This document shows, one piece after another, positions 8,049 to 16,188 of a stretch of 64,000 nt of DNA (position 1 is its first letter; each line of letters starts with the position of its first letter). The notes below the pieces were generated by a model, which saw only the letters and a program-made list of their open reading frames with translations, did not search any database and was not told where the DNA came from. The stretch is from assembly GCF_002001085.1 (NCBI RefSeq), contig NZ_MUNU01000016.1, positions 62,001 to 126,000 of the forward strand. Reading direction: 5' to 3'. The translations under genes were made by a program, and so were the position numbers. This DNA is from Rhodanobacter sp. B05 (GTDB lineage: Bacteria; Pseudomonadota; Gammaproteobacteria; Xanthomonadales; Rhodanobacteraceae).

Positions 8049-9514
8049 GCAGAAAACCCGAGCTGTCGTTCTGGCAGATCTGGAACATGTGCTTCGGTTT
8101 CCTGGGGATCCAGTTCGGCTTTGCGCTGCAGAACGCCAACGTCAGCCGGATCTTCCAGACGCTGGGTGCCAACGTGAACGACATCCCGATCCTGTGGGTG
8201 GCCGCGCCGCTCACCGGATTGATCGTGCAACCGATCATCGGCCACTACTCGGATCGCACCTGGAATCGGCTGGGCCGCCGGCGCCCGTATTTCCTGGCCG
8301 GCGCGATCCTGGCCACGCTGGCCCTGCTGGCGATGCCCAACTCGCCCGCACTCTGGGTCGCGGCCGGCCTGCTGTGGATCATGGACGCCTCGTTCAACGT
8401 GTCGATGGAGCCGTTTCGCGCGTTCGTGGGCGACCAGCTGCCGGAACACCAGCGCCCGCTCGGCTTCTCGATGCAAAGTGTGTTCATCGGCGTCGGCGCG
8501 GTAGTCGCTTCGCTGATGCCGTGGATGCTGACCAAGGCAGGTTTCAGCAACGTCGCGCCCGACGGTGCCATTCCGGACACCGTCAAATATGCGTTCTATG
8601 CCGGAGGCTTGATGTTGATGGGCACGGTGCTGTGGACCGTGCTTTCCACCCGCGAATACCCACCCGAGCAATTGCGCGATTTCGACGACGCGGCCGAACC
8701 GCTGCCGATCGACAGCTCGCGCGCCTGGCGACCCGGCCTGCTGCTGCTCGCCGTCGGCCTGCTGGTACTGCTCGCCATTCGCCACTTCGGCCTGGAAAAA
8801 GAGCTGTACGTACTCGCCGGCGGCCTGCTGGCATTTGGCGCGCTGTTCGCCTGGCTCGCCTTCAGCCACAGCCAGGGCATGTTGCGCCAGGTGATGGGCG
8901 ATCTGTACAGCATGCCGGACGCGATGCGTCGGCTCGCGATCGTGCAGTTCTTCTCGTGGTTCGCGCTGTTCGCGATGTGGATCTTCACCACGCCGGCGGT
9001 GACCGCCGTGCAGTTCGGCAGCAGCGATCCGCATTCGGTCGCCTACAACACGGGTGCCAACTGGGTCGGCGTGCTGATGGGCGCCTACAACGGCTTCGCC
9101 GCGCTGGCGGCGATTGTGATCCCGTTGCTGGTGCGCCGCATCGGCCTTCGCTGGAGCCACCTGGTCAATCTGTGGCTGGGCGGCGCGGGGCTGCTCTCGT
9201 TCCTGTTCATTCGCGATCCCGACTGGCTGCTGCTGTCGATGGTCGGCGTGGGCGTGGCCTGGGCCTCGATCCTGTCGCTGCCCTACGCGATGCTGTCGGA
9301 TAACCTGCCGGCGCAGAAGATGGGCGTCTACATGGGCATCTTCAATTTCTTCATCGTGATCCCGCAATTGATGGCAGCCAGTGTGCTCGGCCTGCTGCTG
9401 CGCCTGTGCTTCCACAACCAGCCCATCTATGCGCTGGGTCTGGGCGGAGCCAGCCTGCTGCTGGCCGGCCTGTTCACCCTGCGCGTGCGCGAGCCGGCCC
9501 CCGCCTGCGCCTGA
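8045..9514 (+). CDS. MFS sugar permease, SLC45 / GPH-like (maltose/sucrose type)
   Basis: The 489-residue product has about 12 transmembrane segments. The cytoplasmic loop YSDRTWNRLGRRRPYFLAGA matches the RxGRRRP motif of SLC45-type disaccharide/H+ symporters, the group that includes maltose permeases of Caulobacter, Shewanella and xanthomonads. It acts in the inner membrane and would take up the disaccharide released in the periplasm. The ATG at 8045 overlaps the glycosidase TGA (ATGA), indicating translational coupling and one transcript. The LacI-type operator at 5668 probably controls the pair. The family call is firm; the exact sugar is not. Confidence 0.87.
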   Translation: MSRKPELSFWQIWNMCFGFLGIQFGFALQNANVSRIFQTLGANVNDIPILWVAAPLTGLIVQPIIGHYSDRTWNRLGRRRPYFLAGAILATLALLAMPNSPALWVAAGLLWIMDASFNVSMEPFRAFVGDQLPEHQRPLGFSMQSVFIGVGAVVASLMPWMLTKAGFSNVAPDGAIPDTVKYAFYAGGLMLMGTVLWTVLSTREYPPEQLRDFDDAAEPLPIDSSRAWRPGLLLLAVGLLVLLAIRHFGLEKELYVLAGGLLAFGALFAWLAFSHSQGMLRQVMGDLYSMPDAMRRLAIVQFFSWFALFAMWIFTTPAVTAVQFGSSDPHSVAYNTGANWVGVLMGAYNGFAALAAIVIPLLVRRIGLRWSHLVNLWLGGAGLLSFLFIRDPDWLLLSMVGVGVAWASILSLPYAMLSDNLPAQKMGVYMGIFNFFIVIPQLMAASVLGLLLRLCFHNQPIYALGLGGASLLLAGLFTLRVREPAPACA

Positions 9515-9544
9515 TCCGACCGGTGAACCGTCCCGCCCTTTCAT

Positions 9545-10636
9545 TCACACGTACTCGACCACCTCCAGCCCGAAGCCACCCAGGCCCACCAGCTTGCGCG
9601 GCGTACCCAGCACACGCAGCTGGTGCACGCCAAGGTCACCGAGGATCTGGGCCCCCAGGCCAAGCTGACGCCACTCCTGCTGCTGCGCATCCTCCGGCGC
9701 CTGCGTACTGGGCTGGCCCTGCAGCCGTGCCAGCAAGGCCTCAGGCGTGTCCTCGCCGGACAGCACCAGCAACACGCCGCGACCCTCGTCAGCGATGCGG
9801 CGCAATGCCGAAGTCACGGTGAGGCCGAGGTCGTCGCGCTTGAGGTGCAGCACATCGGACAAGGTGTTGCGCACGTGCACGCGCGACAGCACCGGCGCAC
9901 CGTCGTCGACCGCGCCGCGCACCAGGGCGAAATGCAGGCCGCGACGGATCACGTCGCGATAGGCCACCAGCCGGAACGTGCCGAACTCGGTCTGCACGTC
10001 TTCCTCGTGCACGCGCTGCACGGTCTTCTCGGTTTCCAGCCGGTAGCGGATCAGGTCGGCGATCGAGCCGATCTTCAGGCCGTGCTTGGCCGCGAAGATT
10101 TCCAGCTCGGGCCGACGCGCCATCGAGCCGTCTTCATGCAGCACTTCGATCAGCACCGCCGACGGTTCCAGCCCGGCCAGCGCGGCCAGGTCGCAGCCGG
10201 CCTCGGTGTGGCCGGCGCGGGTGAGCACACCGCCCGGCTGCGCGGTCAACGGGAAGATATGGCCAGGCTGGGCCAGGTCCTGCGGCTTCGCATCCACCTT
10301 CACCGCCACCTGGATCGTGCGCGCGCGGTCATGCGCCGAGATGCCGGTGGTGACGCCTACGGCCGCCTCGATCGAGACGGTGAAGTTGGTGTGGTACGAC
10401 GAGGTGTTGTCGCTGACCATCGGGCGCAGGCCGAGCTGGCGCGTGCGCTGCTCGGTCAGCGTGACGCAGACCAGGCCGCGCGCCTCGCGCACCATGAAGT
10501 TGATGTCCTCGGCGCGCACTTTCTCGGCGGCCATGATCAGGTCGCCCTCGTTCTCGCGGTCCTCGTCGTCGAGGATCACGACCATGCGGCCGGCGCGAAT
10601 GTCTTCGAGGATTTCGGGAATGGTGTTGAAGGGCAT
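9545..10636 (-). CDS. ribBA: 3,4-dihydroxy-2-butanone-4-phosphate synthase with degenerate GTP cyclohydrolase II domain
   Basis: The 363-residue product has an N-terminal RibB domain (about 1-200) with the metal/substrate motif DDEDRENEGD and the AGHTEAGCDLA segment, so it should make the four-carbon riboflavin precursor from ribulose 5-phosphate. The C-terminal ~150 residues align with GTP cyclohydrolase II, but the three zinc-ligand cysteines (GSLRCDCG-type motif) are absent: the matching stretch reads SDVLHLKRDDLG. This half is therefore unlikely to be catalytic, as in other gammaproteobacterial RibBA-like proteins, and a separate ribA must exist elsewhere. The ATG at 10636 is the standard RibB start (MPFNTIPEILEDI). 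The gene lies downstream of ribE and the FMN riboswitch on the same strand, separated by a repeat. Confidence 0.93.
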   Translation of the reverse strand: MPFNTIPEILEDIRAGRMVVILDDEDRENEGDLIMAAEKVRAEDINFMVREARGLVCVTLTEQRTRQLGLRPMVSDNTSSYHTNFTVSIEAAVGVTTGISAHDRARTIQVAVKVDAKPQDLAQPGHIFPLTAQPGGVLTRAGHTEAGCDLAALAGLEPSAVLIEVLHEDGSMARRPELEIFAAKHGLKIGSIADLIRYRLETEKTVQRVHEEDVQTEFGTFRLVAYRDVIRRGLHFALVRGAVDDGAPVLSRVHVRNTLSDVLHLKRDDLGLTVTSALRRIADEGRGVLLVLSGEDTPEALLARLQGQPSTQAPEDAQQQEWRQLGLGAQILGDLGVHQLRVLGTPRKLVGLGGFGLEVVEYV

Positions 10637-10658
10637 GTGAGTGTCCGGGTCGTTTGAT

Positions 10659-10773
10659 CCCTTCTCCCCTTGGGAGAAGGTGCCCCGCAGGGGCGGATGA
10701 GGGTTCGGGCGGAGCGAGATGTTCGGGCCAGCCCGGACCCTCACCCCTACCCCTCTCCCGATGGGAGAGGGGT
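10659..10773. repeat. Intergenic repeat with self-complementary ends (copy 1)
   Basis: This 115-bp unit sits between ribE and ribBA. It has a hairpin at each end (CCTTCTCCCC..GGGAGAAGG and ACCCCTCTCCC..GGGAGAGGGGT) and a central TGCCCCGCAGGGGCGGATGA segment. A related, inverted and partly diverged copy lies at 20284-20447. REP-like; it could process or attenuate the rib transcript. Confidence 0.75.
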
Positions 10774-10783
10774 TCAATCACAA

Positions 10784-11425
10784 TCAGGCGAAGCCGTGCT
10801 GCTTGAGAAACGCCTCGTCCAGCCGCGGTGTCTCGCCACTGGACAGCAGCCGTTCGATATAGCGCGCCACCACATCCACCTCGATGTTCACCGCATCACC
10901 CACGCGGCGCGCGTGGAATGCCGTGTGCTCGACCGTATGCGGGATCAGGTTGACGCCGAATCGTGACCCGGCGACTTCGTTGACGGTGAGGCTGGTGCCG
11001 TCGATGCAGACCGAGCCTTTCGCGGCGATGTAGCGCGTGATTGCCGCCGGCACCTCGAACGTCCAGCGCTGCGAGCGACCGTCGGGCGTGATCGACGCCA
11101 CCTTGCCAAGGCCGTCGACGTGGCCGGAGACCAGATGCCCGCCGAGCCGGTCAGACAGGCGCAGCGCCTTTTCCAGGTTCACCGGGTCGCCCGCCTTCAG
11201 CTGGCCGAGCGAGGTCAGCGACAGCGTCTCGTTGGAAACATCGGCACTGAAGCCGCGCGGCTCCAGCGTGATCGCGGTGAGGCACACGCCGGAGACGGCG
11301 ATCGAGTCGCCGAGCTGCACGTCGGCGAGATCGAGATCAGCGGTATCGACGTGCAGACGCACGTCGCCGCCGCGCGGTTCGAGCCGCACGATACGGCCTA
11401 CGGTCTGAATGATGCCGGTGAACAT
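10784..11425 (-). CDS. ribE: Riboflavin synthase, alpha chain
   Basis: The 213-residue product is made of two homologous lumazine-binding beta-barrel domains (about 1-95 and 98-195), visible as the paired signatures VSGVCLTA and CIDGTSLTVNEV. It dismutates two 6,7-dimethyl-8-ribityllumazine molecules to riboflavin plus a pyrimidinedione, in the cytosol. The start MFTGIIQTVG is canonical, and GGAGG lies 7 bases upstream. The long leader carries an FMN riboswitch, and the GGAGG can be sequestered in a hairpin. ribBA follows after a repeat. ribH, usually next in this operon, is not in the window. Confidence 0.96.
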   Translation of the reverse strand: MFTGIIQTVGRIVRLEPRGGDVRLHVDTADLDLADVQLGDSIAVSGVCLTAITLEPRGFSADVSNETLSLTSLGQLKAGDPVNLEKALRLSDRLGGHLVSGHVDGLGKVASITPDGRSQRWTFEVPAAITRYIAAKGSVCIDGTSLTVNEVAGSRFGVNLIPHTVEHTAFHARRVGDAVNIEVDVVARYIERLLSSGETPRLDEAFLKQHGFA

Positions 11426-11432
11426 CAGTGCA

Positions 11433-11446
11433 CCTCCGGATGGAGG
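11433..11446 (-). promoter_or_regulatory. Hairpin sequestering the ribE Shine-Dalgarno sequence
   Basis: On the minus strand, CCTCC-ATCC-GGAGG can fold into a 5-bp stem that hides the ribE ribosome-binding site. Placed between the FMN aptamer and the ATG, it is a plausible translational expression platform. Its stability was not computed. Confidence 0.55.
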
Positions 11447-11557
11447 GCGATGCGGTGCCGCGGATGGATGGCTTTCATGAAACGTATCCCGCATGAAGTT
11501 GAGCGAGTACGCCTCAAGGCATGAGGCCAGGCGCGCGCCGTGAAGCGCCCGCCCTGC

Positions 11558-11720
11558 CGTCTTCTCTTTATCCGGACTGTGAGGAAGCGGTCGCCCGCTT
11601 CCAACCGTCGGCTCCGGCATTCGACCGGATCTGCTGACCTTCCGGCATGGCCGGAAGCGCTCGCGGGCTCGCCTTGGAAGGCCTACCGCCGGTGGGGAAT
11701 TTCGCCCCGCCCTGAAGACG
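11558..11720 (-). ncRNA. FMN riboswitch (RFN element) in the ribE leader
   Basis: Read on the minus strand, this 163-base element has the conserved RFN parts in order: AGGGCGGGGCGAAATTCCCC, ACCGGCGGTA, GAGCCCGCGAGCG, GGTCAGCAGAT, GAGCCGACGGT and AGTCCGGATAAAGAGAAGA. The P1 stem closes exactly (CGTCTTC with GAAGACG). It binds FMN and shuts down riboflavin synthesis genes when the cofactor is abundant. No terminator with a T-run is visible before ribE, so control is probably translational, through the Shine-Dalgarno hairpin at 11433-11446. Confidence 0.97.
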
Positions 11721-11829
11721 TCGTGCAATGCCGGACCACCGGCGGCGGAAGTCTAGCACCATCGCCGGGAGAACCCGGCGGCGCCACGGGGAAGCAGCGT
11801 TTTCATGTGCACGATCACGGCCGGAACGC

Positions 11830-12738
11830 TCACGTGGCCAGCCCCTGGGCCAGATGGTCGATCAGCGCGCGCAGTGCCGGCGTACGATCCGCACCAGGCA
11901 GCCACAGCAGGTGGATCGGGAAGGACGGCAGCTTCCAGTCAGGGAACAGGTCGACCAGCCGCCTCTCCGCGACCAGCGCGTCGGCCATGTAGTCGCCCTG
12001 CAATCCGACCCCGACCCCGGCCAGCACGGCGTCGCGAATGGCCTGCGCGTCGTTGCAGGTGAGCACCGGCTCGATGCGCACCGCGCGCTGCTGGCGCTGC
12101 CGGCTGAACGACCACAACGTGCCGCGGCGATAGCCGCTGAAGGTGATGCAGCGGTGCGCCTTCAGTTCGGCCGGGTCGTGCAGCGGCGGCGCCGAGGCCA
12201 GATAGTCGGGCGAGGCGCAGGGAAACACGCGCATCGTGCCCACCCGGTGCGCCACCAGTTGCACATCGGCCAATCGCCCCAGCCGCAGGGCCAGGTCGAC
12301 CCTGCCGGTCACCATGTCGACATAGATGTCGTCGTATACCGTCTCGACGCGTACCCCGGGGTATTCGCGCATGAAGCCGGCCAGCAGCGGCGCCACGCGA
12401 TGACGGCCGAAGCTACCGGGCAAGTGCACGCACAGGTGGCCGGACAGTCCGCCATCCGTCGGTCGCAGGTCGGCCGCCAGTTCGGCCATCACCGTTTCCA
12501 TGCGCTGCCACTGCGCCAGCAACTGCTCGCCGCGCGCGGTCAGCGCCATGCGCCGCGTGGTGCGCAGGAACAGCCGCGCGCCCACGGCCTCCTCCAGCGT
12601 CGCGATGCGCCGGCTCAGCACCGACGGCGTGCAGCCGACCTCCAGCGCCGCCCGCGAAAAGTTGAGCCGCCGCGCAGCAGCGGCGAACGCGCGCAGTTCG
12701 CGCAGGCGGGTCGGCGTGAGGTCGAAAGATTGATTCAT
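11830..12738 (-). CDS. LysR-family transcriptional regulator
   Basis: The 302-residue product has an N-terminal winged helix (about 8-67; ELRAFAAAARRLNFSRAA, TPSVLSRRIATLEEAVG) and a LysR substrate-binding domain (about 95-300). Size and layout are typical of CrgA/AaeR-like members. It is divergent from the dehydrogenase at 12844, the usual LysR arrangement for controlling a neighbour. The 105-bp gap holds a direct repeat ATTCCAAT (12806-12813 and 12819-12826). The chosen ATG at 12738 begins MNQSFDLTP just before the HTH; upstream in-frame starts would add a non-conserved tail. Effector unknown. Confidence 0.88.
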   Translation of the reverse strand: MNQSFDLTPTRLRELRAFAAAARRLNFSRAALEVGCTPSVLSRRIATLEEAVGARLFLRTTRRMALTARGEQLLAQWQRMETVMAELAADLRPTDGGLSGHLCVHLPGSFGRHRVAPLLAGFMREYPGVRVETVYDDIYVDMVTGRVDLALRLGRLADVQLVAHRVGTMRVFPCASPDYLASAPPLHDPAELKAHRCITFSGYRRGTLWSFSRQRQQRAVRIEPVLTCNDAQAIRDAVLAGVGVGLQGDYMADALVAERRLVDLFPDWKLPSFPIHLLWLPGADRTPALRALIDHLAQGLAT

Positions 12739-12843
12739 TGAAGGAACAGAAGATTGCCCATTCGTGTGGATTATCACCGAGTCTCCGCGGCGCGACCATG
12801 CCCGCATTCCAATCCTCCATTCCAATTTTCAAGGAGTCATGCC

Positions 12844-13854
12844 ATGCGTGCCATCCAGCTTTCCGCGTTCGGCCTCGATCATCTCGATCTGGTCGACCTG
12901 CCCGCCCCGCGTCCCGGCCCCCACGAGGTGCTGGTGCGGATGGAGGCGGCCTCGCTCAATTACCGCGACCACATGGTAGTCAACGGCGATCTCTATCGCG
13001 GCGTGCCGTTGCCGATCGCGCCGGTGTCCGACGGCGCCGGCACGGTGCTGGAGGTCGGCGCAGACGTCATCCGTTTCAAGCCCGGCGACCGCGTCACCAC
13101 GTTCTACAAGTCGCGCTGGATCGCCGGCGCGATGCGGCCGGAATGGGAAGGCGCCGAGATCGGCGGCCCCGAGCCGGGCGTGATGCGCGAACTGGCCTGC
13201 TTCGACCAGTATTCGCTGGCGCGCGCACCGGCCCACCTCTCCGCCGTGCAGGCGGCCACGCTGCCGATTGCTGCGCTTACCGCCTGGCAGGTACTGGAGC
13301 AAGCGCACGTCACCACCGGCCAGACCGTGCTGCTGCTGGGCACCGGCGGCGTGTCGCTGTTCGCGTTGCAATTCGCCAAGCTGCGCGGAGCGCGGGCGAT
13401 CGTGCTGTCGTCCAGCGACGACAAGCTGGAACGCGCGAAGGCGCTGGGTGCCGACATCGGCATCAACTGCAGGATCCACCCGCAGTGGGGTGCGCTGGTG
13501 CGCGAGGCGAGCGGCGGCGCAGGCGTGGACGTGGTGGTCGAGACGATCGGCGCGGCCACCCTGGCGCAGTCGCTGGAGGCGGTGCGCATGCACGGTTTCG
13601 TCGCCATCCTCGGCTGGCTCGGCGGCAACGAGGCGACGCTGCCGCTGACCCCGGTGGTGCTCAAGCGCGTGCGCCTGCAGGGCATTTCGGTGGCACCGCT
13701 GGAAGCGCACGAGCGCATGGTCGCCGCCATCGAGGCCACGGGCCTGGAACCGGTGATCGACCACGTCTACGGTTTCACCGAACTGCGCGAGGCGTTCGAG
13801 CACCTCGTCGCCGGCCGCCACTTCGGCAAGCTCGCCATCGACTTCAACCGCTGA
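12844..13854 (+). CDS. Zinc-independent MDR-family NAD(P)-dependent alcohol dehydrogenase / quinone oxidoreductase
   Basis: The 336-residue product belongs to the medium-chain dehydrogenase/reductase superfamily. It has a GroES-like N-terminal domain (about 1-125, with SLNYRDHMVVNGDLY and KPGDRVTTF) and a Rossmann domain (about 125-290) with the LLGTGGVSLFALQFAK nucleotide-binding loop. The catalytic-zinc Cys of classical alcohol dehydrogenases is replaced at the NYRDHM position, so it is more likely an NAD(P)H-dependent quinone/enone reductase-like member. GGAG lies 7 bases before the ATG at 12844. It is followed after 9 bases by an exported metallo-beta-lactamase-fold hydrolase, and the LysR gene upstream is its likely regulator. 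Substrate unknown. Confidence 0.85.
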   Translation: MRAIQLSAFGLDHLDLVDLPAPRPGPHEVLVRMEAASLNYRDHMVVNGDLYRGVPLPIAPVSDGAGTVLEVGADVIRFKPGDRVTTFYKSRWIAGAMRPEWEGAEIGGPEPGVMRELACFDQYSLARAPAHLSAVQAATLPIAALTAWQVLEQAHVTTGQTVLLLGTGGVSLFALQFAKLRGARAIVLSSSDDKLERAKALGADIGINCRIHPQWGALVREASGGAGVDVVVETIGAATLAQSLEAVRMHGFVAILGWLGGNEATLPLTPVVLKRVRLQGISVAPLEAHERMVAAIEATGLEPVIDHVYGFTELREAFEHLVAGRHFGKLAIDFNR

Positions 13855-13863
13855 GAGCCGCCG

Positions 13864-14727
13864 ATGCGCATCATCCTTTCCCTGTCCCGCGTCACGCGCG
13901 GCCTGCTGTCCATGCTGCTGGTGGCACTCGCCACGTTCGTCCACGCCGCCGGCGCACCGGCCGATATCCGCCTGTACGTGTTCGACTGCGGCCGCATCGA
14001 CGCGCGCGACATGGGCATGTTCGACGACAGCGGCGCGCTGGACGGCAGGCCTGGCACGATGTCGGTGCCGTGCTTCCTGATCCGCCACCCGAAAGGCATC
14101 CTGCTGTGGGAGACCGGCCTGGGCGACGCCATCGCCGACCGCCCGAACGGCATCGATTTTGCCCCCGGCATCCATGGCAGCGTGCGGGTCAAGCTGGTCG
14201 ACCAGCTGAAGACACTGGGCCTGAAACCGTCCGATATCGACTACCTGGCGTTCTCGCACTGGCACATCGACCACACCGGCAACGCCAACCTGTTCCGCCA
14301 CGCCACCTGGATCTTGCAGCGCCGGGAGCTGGCCGCCGCGACCAGCGCCACGCCGCCGCCGTTCGAATCACTGGCGCCGGTCAGCGCCTACCGGAATGCA
14401 AGGATCCGCCTCGTCGATGGCGACACCGACGTCTTCGGCGACGGCAGCGTGGAATTGCTGTTACTCCCCGGCCACACGCCCGGCCATCAGGCACTGCAGC
14501 TGCGCCTGCCGCACGCCGGTGTGGTGCTGCTCAGTGGTGACCTCTATCACAGCGATGAAGCCCGCCGATTGCGGCGCGTGCCCAGGATCAACGTCGACCG
14601 TGCCGCCACGCTGGCGTCGATGGACCGGTTCGAAGCGATCGCCGCGCGGGCGCATGCGCGGGTGGTAATCCAGCACGATCCGCGCGACATCGCCGCATTG
14701 CCGCACTTTCCCGCTTGCCTGCATTGA
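13864..14727 (+). CDS. Exported metallo-beta-lactamase-fold hydrolase, AHL-lactonase-like
   Basis: The 287-residue product has a signal peptide (about 1-29, LLSMLLVALATFVHAAGA) and a metallo-beta-lactamase fold. The dinuclear-metal motif SHWHIDHTGN gives H132, H134, D136 and H137; further ligands are in LLPGHTPGHQ and SGDLYH. The HWHxDH spacing, with DCG near the N-terminus and this overall length, resembles the N-acyl-homoserine lactone lactonase branch (AiiA/AttM-like). That substrate is an inference from family resemblance; other lactones or esters are equally possible. It lies 9 bases after the MDR dehydrogenase and is probably co-transcribed with it under the LysR regulator. Confidence 0.8.
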   Translation: MRIILSLSRVTRGLLSMLLVALATFVHAAGAPADIRLYVFDCGRIDARDMGMFDDSGALDGRPGTMSVPCFLIRHPKGILLWETGLGDAIADRPNGIDFAPGIHGSVRVKLVDQLKTLGLKPSDIDYLAFSHWHIDHTGNANLFRHATWILQRRELAAATSATPPPFESLAPVSAYRNARIRLVDGDTDVFGDGSVELLLLPGHTPGHQALQLRLPHAGVVLLSGDLYHSDEARRLRRVPRINVDRAATLASMDRFEAIAARAHARVVIQHDPRDIAALPHFPACLH

Positions 14728-14744
14728 GGCAGTCGCCCCCATAT

Positions 14745-14909
14745 CGTCATTCCGGCGTAGGCCGGAATCGCACTCCCGCGGTATCACCGGATGCTGCCTC
14801 GCGAAAATGCGATGACTTGCTTCGTTATTGAAAAGCGATGACCCGCTTCGCTAAAGCGGATGACCGGCTTCGCTGTTGAAAAGCGATTCCGGCCTTCGCC
14901 GGAATGACG
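14745..14909. repeat. Intergenic inverted-repeat element with internal degenerate direct repeats
   Basis: Two 26-bp arms in inverted orientation (14745-14770 and 14884-14909) differ at one base; the core is CATTCCGGCGTAGGCCGGAA. Between them, TTGAAAAGCGAT...GCTTCG units repeat three to four times. Such CATTCCGG/CCGGAATG elements are common intergenic repeats in proteobacteria. The whole gap 14728-15087 holds no gene I can support. Confidence 0.75.
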
Positions 14910-15087
14910 GTTGGGGGTGTTTTCGGAGCGGTGTGCACGGGCGGAATATTCAACGGCCGCTCGCGGCAGAGCCCGTCTGGAAATAGTGCAGGTGGCAGTG
15001 CGCTTGACCAGCCATTCGGCTGTCGAAAGTCGCGGGCATGACCAGAGAAGGCAGTTATTCGAGACTTCCTGGAGAGGTGCGATGCAG

Positions 15088-16188
15088 TCAGTTCGGCCGC
15101 AGGCGCAGACGGATGTCCCGGCCCAGCATGCGCTGGTCGACCATCTGCAACTGCCAGCGCCGGGCCATGTCATTGAGCGTGGGCAAATGCAGCAGTGGGC
15201 GCGCGCCGTCACCGAGCAGCAACGGCGCGACGTAGAGCAGTAGTTCGTCGACCAGGCCGGCGGCGAACAAGGCTCCGCACAACGTCGGACCGGCCTCGAC
15301 ATGGACTTCGTTGCAGCCGCGGCCGGCCAGCAGGGCCAGCACCGCGCGCAAATCCAGGGCTTCGTCGTGCGTCGCCAGCGCGACCCGCTCGACCCGCGTA
15401 AAGCGCTGGTCGGCGCACGATGCTGCCGCGCCATGCAGCAGCAGGGTCGGCATCGAGCCATCCAGCACGTGGCTGCCGGCCGGCGTGCGCAACTGGCGAT
15501 CGAGGATCACGCGCAACGGCGGCATGAACTCCTCGTCCTGCGGCAGCCGCACGGTGAACCGCGGATCGTCGGCCAGTACGGTGCCGCTGCCGCCGAGAAT
15601 CGCCGAGCTGCGCGCGCGCCAGCGCTGCACGTCGGCACGCGCCGCCTCACCGGTGATCCACTTCGATTCGCCGTTGGCCAGCGCGGTGCGCCCGTCCAGG
15701 CTCATCGCCAGCTTCACCCGCACGAACGGACGACCGCGCTCGATCCGGCTGAAAAACCCCGCGTTGAGTTCGCGTGCCGCCTCGCGCATCAGGCCTGCCT
15801 CGACCATGACACCTGCCGCACGCAACTTGCCGATACCGCGGCCGTTGACCTGCGGAAATGGATCCTCGCTGGCAATCACCACGCGCCGGATACCCGCGGC
15901 GATCAGCGCATCGGCGCAAGGCGGCGTGCGGCCCTGATGCGCGCAGGGCTCCAGCGTCACGTAAGCGGTGGCTCCTCGCGCACCCTCGCCCGCCGCGCGC
16001 AAGGCGTACACCTCCGCGTGTGGCTCGCCGACACGCGCATGGAACCCCGTGCCCACGACCTGGTCACCCAGCGCGATCACGCAACCGACGCGCGGATTGG
16101 GCTGGGTCGTGAACAGCCCGCGCTCGGCCAGGCGCAGCGCGTGAGCCATGTGCAGATGATCGATCGCCGAAAAAACCGCTTCGCTCAC
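15088..16188 (-). CDS. ribD: Bifunctional diaminohydroxyphosphoribosylaminopyrimidine deaminase / 5-amino-6-(5-phosphoribosylamino)uracil reductase
   Basis: The 366-residue product joins an N-terminal deaminase domain (about 10-145) with the zinc motif PHAEVYAL and TLEPCAHQGRTPPC to a C-terminal reductase domain (about 150-365) with RPFVRVKLAMSLDGRTA and GCNEVHVEAGPTLCGA. It catalyses the second and third steps of the pyrimidine branch of riboflavin synthesis. The start is a GTG at 16188 that overlaps the upstream gene's TGA (GTGA), indicating coupling. The usual order nrdR-ribD-ribE-ribBA is broken here: ribE and ribBA lie 3.7 kb downstream with a LysR/MDR/hydrolase cassette and a repeat between, so ribD is not covered by the FMN riboswitch seen before ribE. 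Confidence 0.95.
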   Translation of the reverse strand: MSEAVFSAIDHLHMAHALRLAERGLFTTQPNPRVGCVIALGDQVVGTGFHARVGEPHAEVYALRAAGEGARGATAYVTLEPCAHQGRTPPCADALIAAGIRRVVIASEDPFPQVNGRGIGKLRAAGVMVEAGLMREAARELNAGFFSRIERGRPFVRVKLAMSLDGRTALANGESKWITGEAARADVQRWRARSSAILGGSGTVLADDPRFTVRLPQDEEFMPPLRVILDRQLRTPAGSHVLDGSMPTLLLHGAAASCADQRFTRVERVALATHDEALDLRAVLALLAGRGCNEVHVEAGPTLCGALFAAGLVDELLLYVAPLLLGDGARPLLHLPTLNDMARRWQLQMVDQRMLGRDIRLRLRPN

